A stretch of DNA of 64,000 nucleotides from positions 1 through 64,000 of the forward strand of contig JABGRN010000001.1 in NCBI GenBank assembly GCA_018648265.1, given 5' to 3'. The stretch's first letter is position 1. Each line of letters starts with the position of its first letter. The position numbers and the translations under genes are program-made. Source of the stretch: Prolixibacteraceae bacterium. Its GTDB lineage: Bacteria; Bacteroidota; Bacteroidia; Bacteroidales; Prolixibacteraceae. The notes under the pieces were generated by a model. It saw only the letters and a list, made by a program, of their open reading frames with translations, was not told where the DNA came from and did not search any database. Positions 57,828 to 64,000 of the stretch are shown here, piece after piece.

Positions 57828-58907
57828 CTATTTTTTTGATTTTTCAATACTGCTTATAAAATCATCGAATAAAAACTCGGTATCGGTTGGCCCGCTCGAT
57901 GCTTCGGGATGAAACTGTGTAGAGAAAAAAGGTAAAGTTTTATGCTTGATTCCTTCATTTGTTTCATCATTTACATTGGTGAAAAGCGGTTCCCAATTTT
58001 CAGGTAAAGTTTCTGTTTCAACTGCAAAACCATGATTCTGCGAAGTAATGTAACACTTGTTTGTTCCGTGTAATAAAACTGGCTGGTTGTGGCTCCGATG
58101 ACCGTATTTTAATTTATACGTTTCAGCTCCGGCAGCGCGTGCCAATAATTGATTCCCCAGACAAATACCCATTATGGGAATTTCTTCGTCAATTACTTTT
58201 TTTACATTTTCAACAGTTTCTGCACACATTACGGGGTCGCCCGGGCCGTTAGAAACAAAAACCCCATCGTATTTTTCGTTGCTAAAGTCGTAGTTCCACG
58301 GAACACGAATTACAGTTGAGTTTCTTTCGAGCAAACAACGAATGATGTTATTTTTTACACCGCAGTCAATCAAAACTACTTTGTGCTCACCATCGCCATA
58401 AACTTCCTTTTTTTCGCAGCTTGCAACAGCAACAAGATTCTCTTTATTCGGGTCGTAAAATTCAATTTCTTTTTCAAACTCAATTTTACCGAGCATCGAA
58501 CCTTTCTCACGTAAAATTTTTGTTAAGGCTCGGGTATCAATGTCAAAAAGGCCTGGAACGTTGTATTCTTTTAACCAGTCGGCCAAACTTTTTTCTGCAT
58601 TCCAATGACTAAATTCAAACGAATAATCTGAAACAATTAAACCCGAAATGTGTAATTTATTCGACTCATAATGTTTGTGAATTCCATTCTCTTTTTGGTT
58701 AAACGGAACTCCGTAATTCCCAATCATTGGATACGTTGAAACTAAAATTTGACCTGTGTACGACGGGTCGGTTAAACTTTCCGGATAACCTGTCATTGCT
58801 GTATAAAATACAACTTCACCGGCAACGGCGGTTTCGCTTCCAAACGATTTCCCTGTAAAAACTGTGCCGTCTTCGAGTGTGAGTTTTGCTTTTTTTACTT
58901 CCAACAT
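57828..58907 (-). CDS. carA: Carbamoyl-phosphate synthase small subunit
   Basis: A 359-residue glutaminase subunit. The N-terminal CPSase_sm_chain domain (about 5-135) contains YTAMTGYPESLTDPSYTGQI. The class I glutamine amidotransferase domain has nucleophile C249 in MGICLGNQLLARAAG and the His-Glu pair in TQFHPEASSGPTD. It is first in the carAB operon, and its leader carries an attenuator-like terminator and a small Arg-containing ORF. It is divergent from argR. Confidence 0.97.
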   Translation of the reverse strand: MLEVKKAKLTLEDGTVFTGKSFGSETAVAGEVVFYTAMTGYPESLTDPSYTGQILVSTYPMIGNYGVPFNQKENGIHKHYESNKLHISGLIVSDYSFEFSHWNAEKSLADWLKEYNVPGLFDIDTRALTKILREKGSMLGKIEFEKEIEFYDPNKENLVAVASCEKKEVYGDGEHKVVLIDCGVKNNIIRCLLERNSTVIRVPWNYDFSNEKYDGVFVSNGPGDPVMCAETVENVKKVIDEEIPIMGICLGNQLLARAAGAETYKLKYGHRSHNQPVLLHGTNKCYITSQNHGFAVETETLPENWEPLFTNVNDETNEGIKHKTLPFFSTQFHPEASSGPTDTEFLFDDFISSIEKSKK

Positions 58908-58924
58908 TATTCAAGTGTTATATT

Positions 58925-58962
58925 AAAAAAATGCGCTTGCACTAAAAATAGTACAAACGCAT
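58925..58962 (-). terminator. carA leader terminator (candidate attenuator)
   Basis: On the minus strand ATGCGTTTGTACTA pairs over its full length with TAGTGCAAGCGCAT (two G-U pairs, 14 bp) around a UUUU loop, then six U residues. It ends 18 nt before the carA ATG. No other minus-strand gene lies upstream, so it can only end the carA transcript itself. A competing pair (58974-58986 with 58949-58957, 9 bp with a 3-nt bulge) would sequester its first arm. Confidence 0.75.
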
Positions 58963-58967
58963 CGTTT

Positions 58968-59033
58968 TCAGTCTTTTGTATTACTAAATTTTATCTTTCT
59001 TCTCATTAACTTAAAATGGCGATCTTCATTCAT
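58968..59033 (-). CDS. carA leader peptide (Arg-containing)
   Basis: A 21-codon ATG frame between the divergent region and the leader terminator. Arg codons are at position 5 (CGC) and at 11-12 (AGA AGA); Lys codons are also frequent. The TGA stop is 5 nt before the terminator stem. Codons 16-20 form the upstream arm of a possible antiterminator. A ribosome stalled at the paired Arg codons would leave that arm free, and one at the stop would cover it. Translation is not proven. The nearest -7 box (TATTTTTG, 59050-59043) would give only a few nt of 5' leader. Confidence 0.6.
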   Translation of the reverse strand: MNEDRHFKLMRRKIKFSNTKD

Positions 59034-59072
59034 TTCAGATTACAAAAATAGAAATAATTCTTAAACTTTTAG

Positions 59073-59102
59073 ATTGTTTTTCAAATAAAATGTATAAATT
59101 TG
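59073..59102 (+). promoter_or_regulatory. argR promoter
   Basis: ATTG (59073-59076), 18 bases, then TAAATTTG (59095-59102), an exact -7 match. Transcription would start at about 59109, inside or just before the ARG-box palindrome. Confidence 0.55.
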
Positions 59103-59110
59103 CAAAAGAA

Positions 59111-59126
59111 ATGAATATTTATTCAT
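59111..59126. promoter_or_regulatory. ARG-box operator
   Basis: ATGAATATTTATTCAT is a palindrome fitting the ARG-box consensus (TGAAT-N4-ATTCA). It lies directly in front of the argR ATG at 59128, so ArgR bound here would block its own start region, and perhaps carA from the other side. Confidence 0.7.
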
Positions 59127-59127
59127 A

Positions 59128-59607
59128 ATGAAAGACAAGGTAAAAAGGCAATTAGAAATACGAAAAATTATTTTCAAAGGTAATGTTCAAAGTCAGGATG
59201 AGCTGCTTGCTGTTCTAAAACAAAAAGGTTTTGATTTAACACAGGCAACTTTGTCGAGAGATTTGAAGATTTTACAGGTTGCAAAAGTACCTCACCCGGC
59301 AAAAGGTTATGTTTATGTTATTCCTGAAAACGGACAACGGGAAAGTTTAAAAGAACAAACAAGAGTAAATTATTTGGCTGACGGGTTCAGGGACTTGCAA
59401 TTCTCCGGTAATCTTGCTGTTTTGAGAACTTTACCTGGTTATGCCAGTAGTATTGCGGTTGTAATCGACAAAGCAAATCCATGGGAAATTTTAGGAACAA
59501 TTGCCGGCGATGATACAATTCTGATTATTCAGAGAGAAGGAATTTCGAAAACAGATTTAACAAGTGCTTTAATAAAAGTGATGCCGAATTTAAAAAGTAA
59601 ATTATAG
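59128..59607 (+). CDS. argR: Arginine repressor
   Basis: A 159-residue hexameric repressor and activator of arginine metabolism. The N-terminal winged helix (about 5-72) contains [28 protein letters not shown]; the C-terminal Arg-binding domain (about 85-155) contains [33 protein letters not shown]. It is preceded by a perfect ARG box, implying autoregulation. It heads a same-strand arginine gene run. Confidence 0.95.
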   Translation: MKDKVKRQLEIRKIIFKGNVQSQDELLAVLKQKGFDLTQATLSRDLKILQVAKVPHPAKGYVYVIPENGQRESLKEQTRVNYLADGFRDLQFSGNLAVLRTLPGYASSIAVVIDKANPWEILGTIAGDDTILIIQREGISKTDLTSALIKVMPNLKSKL

Positions 59608-59615
59608 GTTTTTGG

Positions 59616-60293
59616 ATGAAAAAGGAGTTGAGAAATATTAAGATAGAGGTTGCGGGAGCAGAGCACATTAAGTACGTAAATGATATTAATGATGCCATTG
59701 AAACAGCCTCGAAACAGAGGGGGACTGGTATTGCAAGGCGAACCAATGAATATCTGTCGGGAAAAATAAACGACGGTAAAGCAATTATAGCTTTTGAAGA
59801 TGACGTTTTTGCCGGTTTTTGTTACATCGAAACTTGGGGTGATAAAGGATTTGCAGCAAATTCAGGATTAATTGTTACCGACGAATATCGCGGAATAGGA
59901 CTTGGAAAAGCAATTAAAAAAATGGCATTTCAATTGTCTCGCGAAAAATATCCAAACTCAAAAATATTTGGATTAACAACCGGGTTGGCAGTAATGAAAA
60001 TTAATCATGAATTGGGTTATCGCCCTGTAACTTTTTCGGAGTTAACCGATGACGATATGTTTTGGGAAGGTTGCAAAGGTTGTGTGAATTATGATATTCT
60101 GGAAAGAACCGAACGTTCAAAATGTTTATGCACAGGGATGTTGTATAATCCGGAATGGGAAAAACCCACTTTTACAAACGGGAACGGAATTAGAAAAAGA
60201 AGTCTTTTGGAGATCATCCAAAAAATAACTCCGGGAAGCGGGAAAAAGAAATTATTAAAAATAAAAAAGAAACAGCAAAAAGGTGGCGACTAG
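59616..60293 (+). CDS. GNAT-family N-acetyltransferase of the arginine cluster
   Basis: A 225-residue acetyltransferase 8 bp downstream of argR. The GNAT acetyl-CoA loop is VTDEYRGIGLGKAIKKMAF (about 90-108). In Bacteroidota such a protein commonly lies beside argG/argC and probably makes N-acyl-glutamate for arginine synthesis (inference from context). There is a Cys-rich segment (GCKGCVNYD, SKCLCTGML) and a very basic C-terminus. Its stop codon lies in the 5' arm of a terminator-like stem before argG. Confidence 0.83.
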   Translation: MKKELRNIKIEVAGAEHIKYVNDINDAIETASKQRGTGIARRTNEYLSGKINDGKAIIAFEDDVFAGFCYIETWGDKGFAANSGLIVTDEYRGIGLGKAIKKMAFQLSREKYPNSKIFGLTTGLAVMKINHELGYRPVTFSELTDDDMFWEGCKGCVNYDILERTERSKCLCTGMLYNPEWEKPTFTNGNGIRKRSLLEIIQKITPGSGKKKLLKIKKKQQKGGD

Positions 60294-60372
60294 GTTTTTT
60301 GGAGGTGAATTAGCAACCGGCAACTACGAAATAGTTTTGAAATTGGATTTGAAATTAGTCGTCACTTTTTTT
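60283..60372 (+). terminator. Terminator-like long-range stem between GNAT gene and argG
   Basis: GTGGCGACTA (60283-60292, includes the GNAT stop) pairs over 10 bp with TAGTCGTCAC (60356-60365), one G-U, followed by seven T residues. Extra A-T pairing extends the base. The 63-nt loop has its own small hairpin (AACTA/TAGTT). It ends 14 nt before argG, so it could regulate argG read-through. Confidence 0.5.
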
Positions 60373-60385
60373 AAGATATTATTTT

Positions 60386-61579
60386 ATGAACAAGAAATTA
60401 GTTTTAGCATTTAGTGGAGGTTTAGACACCTCGTTTTGCGTTAAATATTTAAAAGAAGAAAAAGGTTTTGATGTTTACACGGCAATCGCAAATACTGGTG
60501 GTTTTTCAGAAGATGAATTAAAAGCCATCGAAGAAAGAGCTTATAAATTGGGCGCAAAGAATCACGTAACTTTAGATGTTACAAACGAATACTACGAAAA
60601 AAGTATCCGTTACATGGTTTACGGAAATATTCTTAGGAACAATACATACCCGATTTCGGTAAGTTCTGAACGTGTTTTTCAGGCCATTGCAACCATTGAA
60701 TATGCAAAGGAAATTGAAGCCGGCTATATCGCACACGGAAGTACTGGTGCAGGAAACGACCAGATTCGTTTCGACCTGACTTTCCAGGTTCTCGCACCTG
60801 AAATTGAAATTATTACCCCAACCCGCGATTTATTATTAAGTCGCCAGGAAGAAATCGATTATCTGAAAAAATACGACTTTGGTGCAGATTTTTCAAAAAT
60901 GGAATATTCCATAAATCAGGGTTTGTGGGGAACCAGTGTTGGCGGGAAAGAAACCTTAACTTCTAATAAAGGATTGCCAAATGAAGCATATCCAAGTAAG
61001 TTGGAAGCAGAGGATGAAAAAGTTATTGAACTTGGTTTTGAAAAAGGTGAATTAATTGCTATCGATGGAGATTTTTTTGAAAGCGGGCCAGAAATAATTC
61101 AAAAGTTAAATAAAATAGCATCGAAATATGCAATCGGTCGCGATATTCATGTTGGCGACACAATTATTGGAATAAAAGGAAGGGTTGGTTTTGAGGCCGC
61201 TGCTCCGTTAATTACAATAAAAGCGCATCAACTTCTAGAAAAACATACGCTTACAAAATGGCAAATGTACTGGAAAGATCAACTGGCCAACTGGTATGGA
61301 ATGTTTTTACACGAAGCGTTGTACCAGGAACCGGTGATGCGGAACATTGAAACTTTTCTAGAAGACACTCAGGAAAATGTTACGGGCAAAGTTTTTGTAA
61401 AACTGAAACCATATCATTTCGAATTGCAGGGAATTGAATCTGAACACGATTTAATGAATTCTGATTTTGCTGAATACGGCGAAACGGTAAAAGCTTGGAC
61501 GGCAGACGACGTAAAAGGATTTACCAAAATTTTATCGAATTCGTTGAAAATATATCACTCGGTAAATAAAAGTATATAG
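60386..61579 (+). CDS. argG: Argininosuccinate synthase
   Basis: A 397-residue ligase joining citrulline and aspartate. The PP-loop LAFSGGLDTSFCVKYL is at 6-21. The GST-G segment AHGSTGAGNDQIRFDL and the SINQGLWGTSVGG segment line the citrulline and aspartate sites. Length and motifs are standard. It is preceded by a terminator-like stem 14 bp upstream. Confidence 0.95.
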   Translation: MNKKLVLAFSGGLDTSFCVKYLKEEKGFDVYTAIANTGGFSEDELKAIEERAYKLGAKNHVTLDVTNEYYEKSIRYMVYGNILRNNTYPISVSSERVFQAIATIEYAKEIEAGYIAHGSTGAGNDQIRFDLTFQVLAPEIEIITPTRDLLLSRQEEIDYLKKYDFGADFSKMEYSINQGLWGTSVGGKETLTSNKGLPNEAYPSKLEAEDEKVIELGFEKGELIAIDGDFFESGPEIIQKLNKIASKYAIGRDIHVGDTIIGIKGRVGFEAAAPLITIKAHQLLEKHTLTKWQMYWKDQLANWYGMFLHEALYQEPVMRNIETFLEDTQENVTGKVFVKLKPYHFELQGIESEHDLMNSDFAEYGETVKAWTADDVKGFTKILSNSLKIYHSVNKSI

Positions 61580-61680
61580 GAATTTCGAATGATGAATATT
61601 GATTAACGAATAATGATTTTGAAAAAAGAATATAGATTGAAAAATAACAAACTGTGATTTTGTAAATATAATAGCTGGTT

Positions 61681-62046
61681 ATGAATAAATATGATTTGGA
61701 GGAAAGGTTGATTTGGTTTTCGGTCAGGATAATTGAATTGTCTGATTTTCTGCATAAAACAATTGCTGGAAGTCACTTAAACAAACAACTTGTTCGTTCG
61801 GCTACTTCACCGGCATTTAATTATGGTGAAGCCCAAAGTGCCGAATCTCCAAGAGATTTTATTCACAAAATGGGTGTTTGCCTGAAAGAACTATGTGAGA
61901 CTTTCATTAATATTAAGATTATCAAATATGCCAAATTATCAGGGAATGAAAAATTATTGGATATGTGCTATGCTGAAAACAACGAGTTAATTTCAATTTT
62001 CGTAAAAAGCATTGAAACGGCAAAAAGAAACAATAGTAAAATATGA
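61681..62046 (+). CDS. Four-helix-bundle protein (S23/IVS family)
   Basis: A 121-residue helical protein of the 23S-rRNA intervening-sequence / four-helix-bundle family (PF05635-like): LEERLIWFSVRIIELSDFL, NKQLVRSATSPAFNYGEAQSAE, then KMGVCLKELCETFINIKII. Members are encoded at scattered genomic places and resemble the Avd protein of diversity-generating retroelements; their function is unsettled. It interrupts an arginine operon between argG and argC and is flanked by short repeated phrases, suggesting an insertion. Confidence 0.82.
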   Translation: MNKYDLEERLIWFSVRIIELSDFLHKTIAGSHLNKQLVRSATSPAFNYGEAQSAESPRDFIHKMGVCLKELCETFINIKIIKYAKLSGNEKLLDMCYAENNELISIFVKSIETAKRNNSKI

Positions 62047-62067
62047 AATTTAAGCTTTTATTCAAAA

Positions 62068-62105
62068 ATCTGCAATCGAAAATCGTTAATCTGCAATCGT
62101 TAATC
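62068..62105. repeat. Short phrase repeat upstream of argC
   Basis: AATCTGCAATCG occurs at 62068-62079 and 62088-62099; TCGTTAATC at 62083-62091 and 62097-62105. The complement GATTAACGA is also at 57801-57809 (carA-carB spacer) and 61601-61609 (argG to four-helix-bundle spacer). It looks like dispersed intergenic filler or a binding motif of the arginine genes. Confidence 0.5.
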
Positions 62106-62107
62106 AA

Positions 62108-63076
62108 ATGATAAGGATAGGAATAATAGGAGGTGCGGGATACACAGCGGGTGAATTGTTACGGATTTTATTAAATCATCCGAATGCGGAAATTGAATTT
62201 GTACAAAGTTCGAGCAACGCCGGGAATTTGATTTCTGATATTCATATTGATTTATTGGGAGAAACCAATTTAAGTTTTACCGCCAAAATGCCTTTCGATG
62301 AGGTTGATGTGATTTTTCTTTGCATGGGACACGGCAAATCGAAAGAGTTTATTGAAAATAATGAACTTCCTGAATCATTAAAAATTATTGATTTGAGTCA
62401 CGATTTCAGATTGAAAAGGGAGGACAATAATTTTGTTTACGGATTGCCTGAATTAAACAGGGTAGAAATAAAGTCGGCCAACAAAATTGCGAATCCGGGG
62501 TGTTTTGCCACCGGAATTCAACTGGCACTTTTACCACTGGCAGCAAATAAATTGTTAGTAGATGAAGTTCATGTTCAGGCGATTACAGGTTCAACAGGCG
62601 CCGGACAAAATCCAACAGAAACATCGCATTTTAGCTGGCGAAACAATAATCTTTCGGCATATAAAGTTTTTCAGCACCAACACGAAGGTGAGATTTTGCA
62701 AAGTTTAAAACAGTTGCAGCCTGGTTTTTCCGATGATTTCAATTTTGTGCCAATCCGTGGAAATCACACACGTGGAATTTTTGTTTCGTGTTACACAAAA
62801 TTTGATGGTTCAATTGAGGAAGCAAAAGAATTATACAATTCATTTTATGCTGATCATCCTTTTGTTTTTGTAACAAACAAAAATCCAGGATTGAAACAAG
62901 TGGTTAACACAAATAAAGGCGTTGTGTATCTGGAAAAACATGGCAACAAATTGGTGATTATTAGTATCACGGATAACTTAGTAAAAGGTGCTTCGGGTCA
63001 GGCAGTTCAAAATATGAACCTGATGTTTGGCCTCGATGAAAAAGCGGGATTAAATTTGAAACCAGTAGCTTTTTAA
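62108..63076 (+). CDS. argC: N-acetyl-gamma-glutamyl-phosphate reductase
   Basis: A 322-residue NADPH-dependent reductase of arginine synthesis. The Rossmann start IGIIGGAGYTAGELLRIL is at 4-21 and the catalytic Cys is C132 in IANPGCFATG. HGNKLVIISITDNLVKGASGQAVQN is the conserved C-terminal motif. It matches the short (type I/II) ArgC group in length. argD follows 103 bp later. Confidence 0.95.
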   Translation: MIRIGIIGGAGYTAGELLRILLNHPNAEIEFVQSSSNAGNLISDIHIDLLGETNLSFTAKMPFDEVDVIFLCMGHGKSKEFIENNELPESLKIIDLSHDFRLKREDNNFVYGLPELNRVEIKSANKIANPGCFATGIQLALLPLAANKLLVDEVHVQAITGSTGAGQNPTETSHFSWRNNNLSAYKVFQHQHEGEILQSLKQLQPGFSDDFNFVPIRGNHTRGIFVSCYTKFDGSIEEAKELYNSFYADHPFVFVTNKNPGLKQVVNTNKGVVYLEKHGNKLVIISITDNLVKGASGQAVQNMNLMFGLDEKAGLNLKPVAF

Positions 63077-63140
63077 AACAAAATTAATTTGAATTAGCAA
63101 TCATAAATAGTGGAATAACAGAATTTCGGTTAGCAGATTG

Positions 63141-63174
63141 ACTTCTAGCTTCCGACTTCCAACTTCCGACTTTC
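63141..63174. repeat. CTTCCGACTTCC phrase repeat
   Basis: Imperfect tandem CTTCCGACTTCCAACTTCCGAC just before the argD ATG. It is low-complexity and of the kind scattered through Bacteroidota spacers; no function is evident. Confidence 0.4.
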
Positions 63175-63179
63175 TTAGC

Positions 63180-64000
63180 ATGAAACTTTTTGATGTATAT
63201 CCACTTTTTAATATTACTCCGGTAAAAGCAGAAGGCTGCTATGTTTGGGATTCAGAGGAAAATAAATACCTAGATTTGTACGGGGGGCACGCGGTGATTT
63301 CAATCGGTCACAGTCATCCCAATTATGTGGAAAAGATTTCTACCCAATTATCGCAAATCGGGTTTTATTCCAATTCAATTCAAAATCCGTTGCAACAAGA
63401 ATTGGCTGAGAAATTAGGCGAAGTTTCCGGGTGCTCAGACTACCAGCTTTTTTTGTGTAATTCGGGTGCCGAGGCTAACGAAAATGCAATAAAACTGGCA
63501 TCGTTTGTAACAGGTAAAAAGAAATTTATTAGTTATAAAAAAGGATTTCATGGGAGAACTTCTGCAGCAGTTGCGTTAACCGACAACCCCAAAATTATTG
63601 CTCCGGTTAACGAAACCGAAAATGCAATTATTCTTCCTTTTAACGATATCGAAGCAACTGAAAATATTCTAAAAAAAGGTGATGTTGCAGCAATAATTGT
63701 CGAAGGGATTCAGGGAATTGGCGGGATAAATATTCCTGAAAAATATTTTTTAACAGATTTAAAAAAGCTAACAGAGAAATATAAAACACTTTTAATTCTC
63801 GATGAAATTCAATCGGGTTACGGACGAAGCGGACGATTTTTTGCCTTTCAATATTCCAATGTTCAGCCCGATTTAATTACGGTTGCAAAGGGAATGGGCA
63901 ACGGTTTCCCGATTGGTGGAGTTTTAATTCAACCTGAAATTGAGCCGTGGTTTGGAATGCTGGGAACCACTTTTGGCGGAAACCATTTGGCTTGCGCTGC
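63180..64000 (+). CDS. argD: Acetylornithine/succinylornithine aminotransferase, N-terminal part
   Basis: A partial class III PLP aminotransferase that continues past the window end (about 273 codons seen). It starts MKLFDVYPLFNITPVKAEG. Conserved parts include LDLYGGHAVISIGHSHP, LFLCNSGAEANENAIKLA, the Schiff-base region lead-in ILDEIQSGYGRSGRFFAF and VAKGMGNGFPIGG (catalytic Lys). It is the fourth-step enzyme of arginine synthesis and follows argC, consistent with an argC-argD order. Confidence 0.93.
   Translation, partial: MKLFDVYPLFNITPVKAEGCYVWDSEENKYLDLYGGHAVISIGHSHPNYVEKISTQLSQIGFYSNSIQNPLQQELAEKLGEVSGCSDYQLFLCNSGAEANENAIKLASFVTGKKKFISYKKGFHGRTSAAVALTDNPKIIAPVNETENAIILPFNDIEATENILKKGDVAAIIVEGIQGIGGINIPEKYFLTDLKKLTEKYKTLLILDEIQSGYGRSGRFFAFQYSNVQPDLITVAKGMGNGFPIGGVLIQPEIEPWFGMLGTTFGGNHLACA

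Noticed and set aside
58931-58962. The carA leader hairpin as a terminator for a plus-strand gene
   Set aside because: On the plus strand there is no T-run after the stem and no upstream plus-strand gene; the U-run is only on the carA strand.
1-64000. CRISPR array, rRNA, prophage or transposase genes
   Set aside because: Looked for and not seen; the mobile-element-like sequences here are non-coding only.

Overview
The window looks like chromosome from an AT-rich member of the Bacteroidota, most likely a marine or sediment lineage of the Marinilabiliales/Prolixibacteraceae type. The evidence is a T9SS C-terminal sorting tail, several promoters of the Bacteroidota form TTTG-N19-21-TAnnTTTG, two TonB-dependent receptors, RprXY-type and LytS/LytTR regulators, a secreted VPS10/BNR protein, and carbohydrate-active enzymes. 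The genus is inference.

Layout: 0.1-2.3 kb folB and glnS (divergent). 2.7-5.7 kb an envelope-stress-like operon (two DUF5668/LiaF-like membrane proteins, LytS kinase, LytTR regulator). 5.9-9.2 kb a large secreted beta-propeller protein. 9.2-10.1 kb a tandem repeat tract ending in a BlaI-type operator/promoter, then blaI-blaR1 (10.1-12.9 kb). 13-21.2 kb two TonB-dependent receptors around a ParE-type toxin-antitoxin pair, a membrane protein, a DNA glycosylase and a PHP phosphoesterase. 21.4-24.4 kb gdhA and a PlsC acyltransferase, bracketed by two inverted copies of a ~134-bp hairpin-rich element with terminal inverted repeats; a diverged third copy lies at 51.8 kb. 24.4-27.6 kb an amino-acid permease, a secreted O-methyltransferase and a secreted repeat protein. 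28.2-38.9 kb housekeeping and signalling genes (lepA, rprYX, purN, acpP, fabF, rnc, a LAB_N protein, a TolQ/MotA-like protein, a second LytS/LytTR pair). 39-45 kb four secreted carbohydrate-active proteins. 45.3-48.1 kb rpsO and pnp. 48.2-54.1 kb a GH120-like beta-xylosidase, a sugar MFS porter and a GH36-like alpha-galactosidase. 54.35-54.55 kb a small ORF or structured RNA with its own terminator. 54.55-64 kb an arginine block: carAB on the minus strand, divergent from argR, an N-acetyltransferase, argG, a four-helix-bundle protein, argC and argD (cut by the window end).

Most interesting: the carA leader on the minus strand encodes a 21-residue peptide with two adjacent Arg codons. Its stop codon is directly followed by a 14-bp terminator hairpin and a U-run, and a competing antiterminator can be drawn. 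This is the architecture of a ribosome-stalling attenuator, apparently arginine-responsive, 18 nt upstream of carA. A perfect ARG-box palindrome abuts argR in the same divergent region. Other unusual items are the covarying mobile-element-like hairpin family, the tandem amplification of the blaI upstream region, four ExbD-like modules on the BlaR1 homologue, and a hairpin leader on rpsO. No tRNA, rRNA, CRISPR array, transposase or phage gene was seen.
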